Position numbers and translations under genes: made by a program. The notes below the pieces were generated by a model, which worked only from the letters and a program-made list of their open reading frames with translations, made no database searches and had not been told where the DNA came from. 64,000 nt of DNA, from assembly GCA_034769895.1 (NCBI GenBank), contig CM068372.1:377618910-377682909 (forward strand), written 5' to 3'. The stretch is from Magicicada septendecula. Taxonomy: Eukaryota > Arthropoda > Insecta > Hemiptera > Cicadidae. The stretch's first letter is position 1. Each line of letters opens with the position of its first letter. Below, piece after piece: positions 36,786 to 48,123 of the stretch.

Positions 36786-37289
36786 ATACCCCCCCCCCCA
36801 ATAAGAGGTTGAAGGCCGAAGCGTTCAAACTCTTATTGCCTAAACCCTAAGAGGATCAGTGAGGATATGGCACCGCAACCCCCCTGAACACTCTACTAAT
36901 CATGGGTTCTTACCCCCCTAGTCTGGCGGCTGTGGCAGCACCCATCCGATCTTACTGGACTTCTCTGTTCGAGATCCTAACACCATAAGCTTGGACAGAT
37001 ACCCACCACAGTATCGCCTGGCTCTATAACATTTAATTAAAAAATTGATCAACGGCCTTCCACCACTCCATATCCCACAACTGATTTGTTCCCTCTTAGC
37101 CGTACTGGTTCATTGACAACGTACTGGCTCACTTTATATTATAAAATATATCTTAACCCTAGAAAATAATGTTAACAAAACAATATAGGTGTACAGTAGT
37201 ACATATATGTTCCAGTCAAATTAAATAATATTCACCGTTCAATATTACCCCGCCAAAATAACACGTCAATTATACAAGTTGTCCTTAAC

Positions 37290-37345
<56 letters not shown>

Positions 37346-37600
37346 AACAAAATATTCATATGTAATGTTTATATGTAAAGTCTATATGAACAGTAATATA
37401 CCCATCTTATTTTCCAAACACTATCTTGGCTTGGACGTTCTTTCAGTTTTTTATTTTAAATAAATATTTTAATCATTGTTTTCATCAATCACTATTTAAT
37501 CTGCCATTACCTTTGAAATTTAGTCCAAAATAAATTTAACTTTATTATTAAAAATCATCTTTTCAATTAATTTAATTACCAAATTAAGTTACTTTTTATT
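36786..37600 (-). other. Remaining interior of element B with polypurine tract and hairpin
   Basis: The plus strand shows a run of eleven C (36789-36799), the minus-strand polypurine tract. Hairpin 36799-36838 (see findings). Then sequence homologous to 23300-23490 of element A, and AT-rich sequence with a (TA)n run at ~37292-37342. One end is a deletion breakpoint at ~37595-37605. Confidence 0.85.
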
Positions 37601-37604
37601 TGAG

Positions 37605-38535
37605 TTTGATATGTGCAATAATTACATTGACACATTTGATACTGTCTAAATCACATACTTATTTTTATTTATCAAAAATTCACGCCTTTCTTTTACGTTA
37701 GTACAACCTTTCAACGATAGTACAACTGGTTGAAATTATTTCTTATCTCTATTGAGTTTTACTTTGACTACTACTATAAGTGATATTGCTAAATAAATAA
37801 AACATTGAAAATGAACCCGTGTATAACCTCTATATTATCACACACACACTCACTCTGTTACACTGATCTTTAAATAAACTCCGCCCCTTAGAGAACTCTA
37901 TCGTACAAAGTATTGGTGTTTTATATTTTCCTTTTATAACGAGCAATCACCGATTATATGGTATTGATTTTAATATGCATATTAAATCTTTCTAGTTACC
38001 CATACACTGCGTACTCATAGGGTTGGTTGCACGAACTGGTGTTGAATACTTGCTTTGATCTCACGCACTCCGGCACTCGTTTTATTACGTTTACTGTTTG
38101 TGTTTAAAAGTTCTTACTGTTTTATTGGTTCCACATTATACAATATGATAAAGTCGGCCGACGTAATTTTATTCGCACTAATTTTTTGTAGGCTGGCCGC
38201 GCTATTGTTTGTACACTTTTAATACTTGTTATTGCTTTGAAAGATAGGCCTACTCTTTATTACGGCCTATCTTGCACCCGAGGCCACCGTTTTACTATTT
38301 TAATGGCTACTGCTGCTGGCTGTCTACTGTTCACTCTCTGATGACAAACTGCATACTGTTTCACAAGAAGCCTGCTGCTTACTGGGGTGGTTACGCAATG
38401 CATCTGGACTGTTGTTTAGACTAACAGTGTATGTTGTACTGGGGCTCCTCACAGGTGAAAGTTAACAATTTATTAATTACTGAATTACTGAATTAAAATT
38501 AAAACTGGGGCGGCACACAATTCTGTACCGTTACA
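37605..38535 (-). mobile_element. 5' LTR of element B, missing ~100 bp of its 3' end
   Basis: Minus strand starts TGTAACGGTACAGAATTG. It is collinear with the 3' LTR until TTTGATATGTGC (plus strand), where the deletion that removed the LTR end, primer binding site and most of the interior begins. Confidence 0.9.
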
Positions 38536-39420
38536 ACGTATGCAAAAAATTATTTGATTCTGTTTGAATTAGCGGCTGTTATCGTTTGCCATAGAAAATA
38601 CCCTTGATAAAAAAACGTTGCAGGTAAACTACCCCTTTCCCTTAACCGATCTTCACCAAAAACAATAGGTCTTGAGAACTCTACAATTTAGGGCTGTATG
38701 CAAGTAATCTTTTGATTCTGTTTGAATTTGTGGCTGTTAACGTTTGCCATAGAAAATACCCTTGTTAAAACATAAAACGTTGCAGGTAAACTACCCCTTT
38801 CCCTTAACCGATCTTCACCAAAAACAATAGGTCTTGAGAACTCTACAATTCAGGGCTGTATGCGAAACATTATTTGATTTTGTTTGAATTTGCGGCTGTT
38901 ATCGTTTGCCAAAAAAAAAATTTCCCTTGATAAAAAAAACCGTTGCAGGTAAACTACCCCTTTCCCTCAACCGATCTTCACCAAAAACAATAGATCGTGA
39001 GTACTCTACAAATCAGGGCTGTATGCAAAAAATTATTTGATTCTGTTTGAATTTGCGGCTGTTATCGTTTGCCATTGAAAAAAAATCTACAGACAGACAG
39101 ACACACAGACAGACAGACACACACACACACACTTTTCGAAAAACGACTTTTTTCATGTTTTGAGTGTAGTACAATCAGAATCTGCAATAATCTCGAACAC
39201 GATTTTTTTTGCCATCACCATACTTCCATTTCCTTAAGGAATATGGAAGTAAAAAATCTACAGACAGACACACAGATAGACACGCAGACACTTTTCGAAA
39301 AACAACTTTTTTTATGTTTTGAGTGTAGTACAATCAGAATCTGCAATAATCTCGAACACGATTTTTTTTGCCATCACCATACTTCCATTTCCTTAAGGAA
39401 CATGGAAGTAAAACAGTGTG
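38536..39420 (+). repeat. Right end of the array: ~3 U units and a duplicated Y start
   Basis: U units to 39065, then two tandem copies of the Y start (microsatellite, TTTTCGAAAAACGAC, GTAGTACAATCAGAATCTG, ending GGAACATGGAAGTAAA) at about 39085-39250 and 39255-39412. 39421-39982 holds nothing identifiable. Confidence 0.85.
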
Positions 39421-39982
39421 ACTGTATTTTCATATGATCACGAATATTTTGAACAAAAAAATTTGTACATTTTTACTCTAAACTGGCAAACTGAAACTGT
39501 ACAGTATAATAAAAACATTTATGACTTCACTGAATGCTCACTCAACAATAACCATTCCAAACTGACCAAATGAAACTAGAGTGGACAATATGTAGCTTAT
39601 TCTAAACAAATTTCTCGGAATCAATGCATAGCAACACAAATGTGAATACAGTATACATGTTATTTATTTAAATAGACCTAAATAATACAACACGTACAGT
39701 AGTGGTTTGAGACAGGGTTTCGAAGGTTACAAGTCAGTTTAAAATGGTAGCACTATTTAAACGTAATTAATGGTAGCAATTACTGACATTTTCTATTTAC
39801 TGCATGTCAATCATTGCTCTATACTTGGGAGTTTTATTGCTCGAAGCTAACAGTTATTTTTAATGTAGTTAACATTTTTTGCAGTTACACAGTTTAGTAA
39901 ATGCATAATTTTGAAGAAACTGTTGTGACACAAGTAATATTGTGACATCAAATTCAGAAAATGTATGAGTAAAAAATTCAAA

Positions 39983-41222
39983 TCTATATCTATAAAAATA
40001 AATGTTTGTTTCTTTCTTTCTTTGTCCCGTATGCGTTCATATACCATTCATCCGATTGCGATGAAACTTCGGTGAGTTGTTGTGCGCACGCCCGCGAAGG
40101 TTTATGAATTTTTTTCGATGGGGTCCTTTGGGGGGTTCTTGGGGTCTTCCACATCTCCTCCTAAACCACTGGACCGATTTCAACCAAACTTGGCACAAAT
40201 ATTTTATGCAACGGAAGAACCAACATAGGGTAGGTGTTTTTTCGATGGGGTCCTTTGGGGGGTCCTTTGGGGTCTTCCACATCTCCTCCTAAACCACTGG
40301 ACCGATTTTAACCAAACTTGGCACAAATATTTTACGCAACGGGAGAACCAACATAGGATAGGTGTTTTTTTCGACGGGGTCCATTGGGGGTCCTTTGGGG
40401 TCTTCCACATCTCCTCCTAAACCACTGGACCGATTTCAACCAAACTTGGCACAAATATTTTACGCAACGGGAGAACCAACATAGGATATGTGTTTTTTCG
40501 ATATGATCCTTCGGGGGGTCCTTTTGGGGTCTTTCACATCTCCTCCTAAACCACTGGACCGATTTCAACCAAACTTGGCACAAATATTTTACGCAACGGG
40601 AGAACCAACATAGGATAGGTGTTTTTTCAATGGGGTTCTTTTGGGGGTTCTTTGGGGTCTTCCACATCTCCTCCTAAACCACTGGACTGATTTCAACCAA
40701 ACTTGGCACAAATATTTTACGCAACGGGAGAACCAACATAGGATATGTGTTTTTTCGATATGATACTTCGGGGGTCCTTTGGGGTCTTTCACATCTCCTC
40801 CTAAACCACTGGACCGATTTCAACCAAACTTGGCACAAAATATTTTACGCAAAGGGAGAACCAACATAGGATAGGTGTTTTTTCGATGGGGTTCTTTTGG
40901 GGGTTCCTTGGGGTCTTCCACATCTCCTCCTAAACCACTGGACCGATTTCAACCAAACTTGGCACAAATATTTTACGCAACGGGAGAACCAACATAGGAC
41001 AGGTGTTTTTTTTCGATACGATCCTCTGGGGGGTCCTTTGGAGTCTTAAAAAACTAACTTATTAGATCTGGTTACTATGGCAACCCAATGGAATAGATTC
41101 TGTTCTAAATATATTATCGCATTAAATTGTAGACCACGAGAACGAAGTCTTTATATATTATATATATACAAACACTTTCTTTCTTTGAGTGGCATTGCAA
41201 CGCATGCCGGGTACTCGCTAGT
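39983..41222 (+). mobile_element. Non-autonomous Helitron
   Basis: Starts TCTATATCTATAAAAATAAA after an A and ends GCCGGGTACTCGCTAGT before a T, the Helitron TC ... CTRGT ends with insertion between A and T. A short 3' hairpin (GGCAT, loop, ATGCC) lies just before the end. The 5' part has the usual TTTGTCCCGTATGCG and ACCATTCATCCGATTGCG. No Rep/helicase frame. Confidence 0.9.
40085..41047 (+). repeat. 128-bp minisatellite inside the Helitron
   Basis: Seven full units plus a partial, each with CCACATCTCCTCCTAAACCA, CCGATTTCAACCAAACTTGG and GGGAGAACCAACATAGGA. Unit marks at 40149, 40277, 40405, 40534, 40662, 40789 and 40918. Even-looking frames on the minus strand come from the regular period and are not genes. 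Confidence 0.93.
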
Positions 41223-42048
41223 TAACTATAAAATTTTAATGCCAGTTTGAACAGGCAATTCAAAAGGGGAACGTACTTCAAATTATCCAAAAATTCTAAT
41301 TAACCAGACTTTACTATATATACTCTTCTAATAATTAATTTACAAATTAGGAAAATAATAAATAAATTGTTTTAATAATCAAGTCAAAATACACGCTTAC
41401 AGCCAGTACAAGGAAGTTATAAAATCACCATCACCATCATGTTTGTGACGATCTCATAAGTAAACAATAAAAATGTATCAAAAAAAAAGAAATTTGCAAT
41501 CAAAGTGCTCATTGGCGCCATCTGTAGTAGTAGTCAATTACAATTTTTTTTTTATATAATAATTGATGAAATGTTTGTAACTTATTTAGCACCACCCAGG
41601 GGACATACAGCCAGCCAGCCTTGCAACTTTACACCCACACTCAATCTGCTGAGAGAGAAATAAAACACATAGCAGTGGTCATGTACCTGGGACTTCAAGG
41701 ACTGCCTCAAAAAGTCATCTAAAATCAGCACTCTGAAAACCCAAACGATTCCTCTCTAACACCAGAATACCTTAAAGAAAACCAATTGCCATTTTCCACT
41801 GAACCATAAATTCTACCAATTAATCCAACAGATTTCCCAAAGACAAACTCCAAGCTTTTATTGTTAGAAGATATAAGAAAAAAAGACTGCTTCCCAGTAG
41901 TCTTCATTCAACTAGCTATCTCCACCACAGTAGAAGTGAGATATCCATCAGACCATTGCCTGAGACATTACATAGATGCATCACAGGATGACAGAGTCAA
42001 TATTGGAACAAACAGAATTAACACTGTTGCACACCACTATAGAAAAAA

Positions 42049-42099
42049 TATTTCGATTAGCGCTTTCAAGCTTCACAGCTCATCATCAGATCGGAAAAA
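42049..42099 (-). ncRNA. Hammerhead-ribozyme-like motif (left foldback arm)
   Basis: Minus strand: CCGAT, CTGATGA (42083-42089), a T, GAGCT-GTGA-AGCTT, GAA (42065-42067), AGCGCT, A, ATCG. Stem I is CGAT/ATCG plus T-A pairs around a bulge, stem II GAGCT/AGCTT (one G-T), stem III the self-complementary AGCGCT. All type I core elements are present. One extra T after CTGATGA departs from the canonical fold. Activity not tested. Confidence 0.55.
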
Positions 42100-42120
42100 T
42101 CCGATTTGATGATGAAAAAA

Positions 42121-42170
42121 TTTTTCCAATCTGATGATGAGCTGTGAAACTTGAAAACGCTAATCGAAAT
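42121..42170 (+). ncRNA. Degenerate hammerhead-like motif (right foldback arm)
   Basis: CTGATGA (42131-42137) and GAA (42153-42155) are kept, but stems I, II and III each have a mismatch. Likely an inactive copy. Confidence 0.4.
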
Positions 42171-43186
42171 AATTTTTCTATAGTGTGCAACAGTGTTAAT
42201 TCTGTTTGTGATTATAACCATTAACGCAACTTCATTAATTGAAATACTGGAACAGGAATCTACAGAAATTCCTGTTTTCACACCATTTCCCTGTGGGACT
42301 GAGCACAACAAATTTTGATCCAGAAATCAAATCCATATCAGGGGCGGCTCTTCTGAACATGTTGAATTATTCCTGCCACTATTGAAATGTTATACTGATG
42401 GGCTGTACAGCAAGACAAGCTGTTCGTACACATACCACATATATTCTCAGAAACACACAAAAGATGAAAACAAAACTCTACAAAAGCTTGATAAAAACAT
42501 CAGCTCAAAAGACTGTCAACAAAACAACAAGAACAACATCAGTGACAAAAAGCAGAAAAATATAGATCCAACTTGGGAGAAACATAAAAATAAAATTAGG
42601 AGATACTCTGTTGCTTTATTTCATCTTAATACGGGACACGACTGCCCTGCTGTCCACCTCAACCAAATCAAAATGTATTCCTCTGAAGAATGCACATTGT
42701 GCCATGAAACTAACCCAAGATACATACTGTAATTAACACCTCCTCTACTGCCAAAAAATGGATGCAACTTTGCACGCTTCAGAAAACATCACATGGTTGT
42801 AAAACTAGATTGTAGACCATCTCTCATATAATTACTTAAATGGACTTTTTGTCATTTTTTTAACGCCTCCAAAAAATGTGACCAATAATTAACATTTTGG
42901 TTGACTGACTTCATAAGCCTTCTATTACATCTTAAAATAGAAACCTTTAAAGAAACCTGTAGTATTGTAAACCATGTTAGCTTCCTTTGTGGAACTGACA
43001 CTGCATATATCCCAACTCTCATTGCTCATTCTGCTGCCTTCCATGATAATTTACTTGTCCTTAGTCTACGTTTGTTACATGAATACAAATAAAAGTGTCA
43101 TAGAGTAAAATGATTTTGGACCAATTTAAAAATATAATTTTTATCAAGTTGTGGCAAAAATGATTTTTTAATTGCAGAACCGTTAC

Positions 43187-43389
43187 CTCGCAGACGATGT
43201 TGGGGGAAACTGCAAAACAAATGCGATTTGTCGTAGAGACCTCAGGGCAGGTACATACATATCATTACATATACAAATAATCGGCCGTTTCAGGATTCCC
43301 TTGGCTGCATTCCGTGATTTTCTGACTTTTGTTTTCCCTTCTGTCCCACCCTTGGCTGTCACAAATTTAATCAGAACTTCTATTGATGC
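43187..43389 (-). CDS. CHTF18: CHTF18 exon carrying sensor 1
   Basis: 203-bp internal exon. It begins ASIEVLIKFVTAKGG, runs through a basic stretch (KTKVRKSRNAAKG), then reads RPIICICNDMYVPALRSL and ends FPPTSSAR. ICND is the sensor-1 segment of the AAA+ core, where the Asn senses the ATP gamma-phosphate, and the FPPT block follows it in Ctf18 proteins. The acceptor has a good pyrimidine tract ending TTGCAG|GCATCA. The donor is GAG|GTAACG, splitting an Arg codon completed by the exon at 7858. The intron before it is 17.1 kb and the one after it 35.3 kb. A ~545-bp foldback sits about 75 bp upstream of the acceptor. Confidence 0.93.
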
Positions 43390-43464
43390 CTGCAACACAA
43401 ATACAAAAAAAATGTGGTTTAATATATTTACATTCATATTTGCTCAGTTTTTCTTGTATACATA

Positions 43465-44012
43465 TTTTTTATATTATTATTAATAAAACTTTTGTACAAG
43501 AATATATTTTTTATTATTTTGTGAATATTACAATGTTTCGTTGAATTTAAACTATCTGCTGGGCTGTTTGGCCATGGTCCAAGGTTTTCATGAAAACCAA
43601 AGGTTTCAGCAGCATCACTGACTGCCATCGTCAGTGGATGTATCGAGTCAACCTAACGCAGGGTGCCGTACGCTAGGCCCAACCACAGTACTGTGGGCCT
43701 AATGTACAACTGTTGGCCCTAACGTACAACACCCCGCGTTAGGTTGTCTTGATACATCCACTGAAGATGGCAGCCAGTAATGCTGCTGAAACATTTGGTT
43801 TTAATGAAAACCTTGGACCACAGTCAAACAGCCTGGCAGTTAGTTTAAATTCAACTAACACCGGCCGGGAAAGCCTTCGAACAATATTACAATGTTTCAA
43901 TAGTATTCAACTATCATCATCAGGTATATATATATATTTTTTTCACAAAATAATAAAAAACATATTCTTGTACAAAAGTTGTATTATTATTAATAATAAT
44001 ATAAAAAATTTA
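43465..44012. mobile_element. Large foldback next to the CHTF18 sensor-1 exon
   Basis: Arms of roughly 220 bp: left ~43465-43690, right ~43700-44012 with an extra ~85-bp stretch near 43858-43940. Outer arm ends pair over TTTTGTACAAGAATAT. The inner part contains ACCACAGTACTGTGG near the centre and GATGGCAG ... TTGGACCA, related to module Y. Both arms carry a hammerhead-like core (CTGACGA, minus, 43628-43634; CTGAAGA, plus, 43761-43767). 44119-45006 has no further identified element beyond degraded inverted repeats. Confidence 0.85.
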
Positions 44013-44069
44013 ATATATTTATATGATTGTTACAGTTATTGTCCAATGGCAAGAAATTATTGTCAAGTA

Positions 44070-44105
<36 letters not shown>

Positions 44106-44118
44106 CATTATTATTATT
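44070..44118 (+). repeat. (ATT)n microsatellite
   Basis: Trinucleotide run with one interruption (ATC). Confidence 0.95.
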
Positions 44119-45006
44119 TCAGATTTCAGCCATAATTGCTATTTAATTAACAGAATGTTTTTACCACTACGAATCAGTGGTCATCCTCAGGTATGGAAAT
44201 TAAAATCACAGCTCAACATTACAACAAACTATCCACTGTAGAATAAACAACACCGTCATCTGGACTAAATATCAGTAAATCAAAATAACATGAGAATAAA
44301 TGATAAAATTTACTTATCAACCAAAATGTTTGTCAGTCTGAGTGCGATATGTTCATAAGATTGTTTTGTTTTTAACTGTGTAGTGGGACCTGTCACACTC
44401 AGACTGATGAACTTCTTAGCTGGTAAGAAGCTGATAATTTAGTAATTATTATCAGACAAACTTCTTACCCGATAATTTTATAATTTACTCTCACATTATA
44501 TTCATTTACCGATTGTTAGTTCAGACAAAATGTCTTTTAGTCTAAAATGGACAATCTGTTAAAACGTTTTTCTGTGATTTTCATTTTCACACCCAAAGAT
44601 GACTGATCTGTGGTTGAAACATTATGTTAATTAAATTGTAACAATTTTTGAGATCCAGAATGTATTTAATAATATATTTTTACGACGGTCGCACTGATCA
44701 TCGTATGGTACAATGGAAAATAAAATACAAGACAACAACGAAGTCACCAATAACCAGACTTAATTATCACAATTAACAATTTGTAATCAACAAGATAGTC
44801 TCTTACAACATATCACGTAAAATTTGTCCACACGCAATAATAACGTCAAATATAAAGAATTCCGCACTAATTATAACACAACAACACTTCGCTACAATAC
44901 TTCTACAAACACTCAATCTGTGCTAAAAAAACTGCTCACTGACAAGCCAGCTGCTATGGCTTTTTTTAGGTAGCGCGTGCGCGTGCACACACACACACAC
45001 ACATAT

Positions 45007-48000
45007 TGTAGCATAACAGAATTATCACATTAAAATTTTAACTTGGTACAACATGAATAAAGAAGAAAATGTCAATAGTGAGTGAGAATAATAAATGGTT
45101 AAAGATTAAACTAAAGAAACTGTACATTAAGTCAATAAAATGGTAATAAAATCAAACTAAATAACAAAGAAAACTCTTGGTCCATATACAAATAACCAAC
45201 TATATAAAAACCCAATAAAACAGCAGTATACCCAGTAGGTTGGGGAGCAGTAAAAAGGAAAGAAAAAAGAAAAAAAAAAGGTAAACACAATTTTAATAAG
45301 GGAAATTTATTAAGTCAAGAAGCAAAGAAACCCCAAGACACTAAACCAATGACAAATGAATAAGGAGTTAGAAATGAGAAAAGGACATGAAACCACAAGA
45401 CAAGGAAATGCTAGTATAATGAGAAGGAAGAGACAATATATTAAGGTCCACATAAAGAATATAGCAACAAGATGGGATATCCACTAAAACCTTATGAGGA
45501 GGAATATACCCTATTCCTATACATTTAAACCCAATGAATAATTGTCTGACCAAATAACAAGTTACAGGATACAATACACTGAAAAATAAACCTTTAAACT
45601 AGTTTGTAAGCCTAACTTAAGAATAACAAGTGACGTGCAATAAGAAATAAACAGTGAAAGACACTAAAATTATTTAAAAAGAGACTACCATTAGTGTAGA
45701 GATACCAGACAAAATTAACTTAAGAACAAAAGACAGTTTACAAACTGAGAATATTATTAGTGATAAAAATGTTTTAAAGATTAGATACAATGAGGAAATA
45801 ATAGATATAAGATGTTTTATTATAGGTGATTGTTACAAAAAAGCAACCTAAATACAACAGACAGTGTAATAACTGAAGGTATTATTAATAATAAGATGTT
45901 AATAGTGTAATCAAATTAGAAACAGTGAACACCAAAGACAGTGTAATAACTGAAGAGTGTTATTCGAAATAAGATGTTTTTAGTTCTATCAATTCATATA
46001 TAATAAATGCAAAGGACAGTTAAATAACTGACAGCATTATTAGTAATAGGATGTTTTAGAATAATTATAGTTAAATAATATCAATGAAAAAATAATAAGC
46101 TTAAGATATGTTTGTTATGTTTAGGCAATATAAAAATTAGTAGATAATAAAATGTTCTATTGTATTCAAAATAATGTTAAATAATTTTCAAGTTTGTTAA
46201 GGCAGAGAAGGCAAGTAGGTAATAGGAATGTTGTATTTTTTTTTTATTAAGTTGTCAACCATATTAAAAGTATAAGCTAACTAACTAACACACCACAATA
46301 GAAAAACAAACCAGCATTGTAAATCAAAATCATCTATCATAGAGCCAAACTCAAATAAATAAATTCAATCAAACTACATAATATAATGAATAGAATCTAG
46401 TCCATACAACACAAAGATATGAAAATGTAATCAGTATAGATACAAATAATAACAAATGTAATGACAAAAGAAGAAAATTAACTTTACTTGAAAATAAGTA
46501 ATACTACGCCTAAAGAGTACTCAACTCAAATAAAAAGTAAATTAATCAATATTGGTGTATTATAACAACAAATTATTAACAACCAGCAATAATTATGGAG
46601 TGAGTAATATTATTTCATGGAAATATTAACATAAAAACACTTGTAAACCATTTAAATATTAAATTTGTAAAAAAAAAATAAGGCCTACAATGAATATCAA
46701 AAATTATAAATTTTAGGCTTAACTGAACTTAAAACAGACCCAGTTATATATCAAATTATGTAAAATTAGCTTAAGAATATTGCTGAATAGTTAGATTTTC
46801 GTAAAATTAATAAATAATTGAGTTACAGCAATAAATAGGAAAACTTGTTATGTATGTTTAGGAGTTGAAATCAAATCCAAGACATGTAATTTTGTAAAAA
46901 AAACAATGGGAAGAGGAAAAAGACATTTTATAAATTACCCCAAAACGACGACTTTCAGTCATCAGTCTATTGTTAATCGTTAATGTGAACGGATCAGAAA
47001 TTACTGACGGAAGACCAAAAAATACAAAATAGTGAAAAAACATTGTGTGCAACCTCAAAAAGTGTAACAGAGGTTACCAAAGTAAATATAAAACCAATAT
47101 ATAATATCTAACACCAAACTGAACCAGAACAACTACAATAATAATACCAGTTACTAGAACGAGAAAGCAACCGCCATTTTGAGAAAGATTCAACATATAT
47201 TAACTGGACACGAACTCAACATATTTGAACACAGAACACTGCACCAACAAACAATCACAGAACGACATCGCCGAAGAGGGAAGAACACTCCACACTATTT
47301 TCCAGGGATACTACAACTTCGCAGAGAAAGGAATTCTCATTTATTTCTGAGGGAGAAGATTAAACATAGCGTCGGCATTGCATTGTAGAAAGTCGAGGTG
47401 ACGGCAGCCATACTGGATTACTAGCCAGCGAACGGAACACAGCCTTCCCGAGCCAGTGACGTCATCTACGAATGGTTCGATCTTATTTTAATAATTGACA
47501 ATTTTCATAATACTGTTATTTTTTTTTCAGCAATAATAATTTATTATAAGATAGTTGTAAGCATTGTATCTTGTTCCTTGCCCTCTCTGACCATTTCGAC
47601 AGTTAAAAGAATCCGAAATATTTAATTTTGTAAGCATTATACTTTGTCATTTTGTTCATAATCGACCTGAGCGAATCTCAACCAATGCTGGTCCACGCGC
47701 ATCAGAATGGCGCATAATTTCAAATGTTAAGAAATAAACATCATAAGTATTCAGTTACAAGAGTTTATAATTATTTGTATAGTAAATACTAGTTATTATT
47801 TCTTCTAAAAATTATTTAGAGTCATTAAAGAAATATACCAGAAGGAAGAAGAAGAACAGCAAAGTTAGAAGAGAGGATAATAGATCCAACTACATAAATA
47901 GATTATCTATAGAAACAAATATTTTCAAAAAATACAAAATATCATTTATGTAATCGAAGGTAATTAAAAAATATACAACTAATTAATTATTAAATTAATT

Positions 48001-48113
48001 AATTAATTTAATTAATTAAACAAAAAACTAATTTAATTAAATTAATTAAATGTATAACTAACACAAATTTTTTCTTAACAACACATTACACATTAATTAT
48101 TTGTTCTATTACA
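45007..48113 (+). mobile_element. Solo long LTR E, TSD ATAT
   Basis: 3107 bp, starting TGTAGCATAACAG and ending TTCTATTACA, with ATAT on both sides (45003-45006 and 48114-48117; it lies in a CA/TA repeat, so the duplication is weak evidence). A-rich and non-coding. A GC-richer promoter-like part (GGTGACGGCAGCCATACTGG near 47396) resembles GACGGCGGCCATTTGC in LTR C. AATAAA-type signal near 47731. Start and composition place it with LTRs C and D. Confidence 0.65.
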
Positions 48114-48123
48114 ATATATATAT

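Larger units (their letters stand above)
35754..38535 (-). mobile_element. LTR element B, internally deleted, TSD ACGT
   Basis: ACGT duplications at 35750-35753 and 38536-38539 lie in a U unit. On the minus strand the order is truncated 5' LTR (38535-37605), about 0.8 kb of interior, polypurine tract, complete 3' LTR (36785-35754). The interior shares with element A the stretch GGATCTCGAACAGAGAAGTC and the segment ending CCTCACTGATCCTCTTAGGG, so A and B share a 3' interior but have different LTRs. The LTR copies differ at about nine of 931 shared positions by eye. There is no coding frame and the primer binding site is lost. Confidence 0.92.
42005..42215. mobile_element. Foldback element with ~90-bp arms
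   Basis: Left arm from AAACAGAATTAACACTGTTG to about 42105, right arm 42115 to GTGCAACAGTGTTAATTCTG. Each arm, read inward to outward, contains CTGATGATGAGCTGTGAA and a GAAA-GCTAATCGAAAT block, i.e. a hammerhead-like unit. Confidence 0.85.
41640..42830 (+). pseudogene. LINE ORF2 remnant (RNase H to C-terminal zinc finger)
   Basis: Degraded coding sequence with several stops. HYIDASQDDRVNIGT resembles the start of a LINE RNase H domain and is cut by a foldback at 42005-42215. After it, KNKIRRYSVALFHLNTGHDC and SSEECTLCHETNP match the conserved region after RNase H in Jockey/I-type elements (LRTGHD and a CxxC finger). Reverse transcriptase is not preserved. Confidence 0.75.

Noticed and set aside
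40037..40792. Several overlapping minus-strand frames of 66-111 codons
   Set aside because: They come from the 128-bp Helitron minisatellite and drift with the period; no coding signal.
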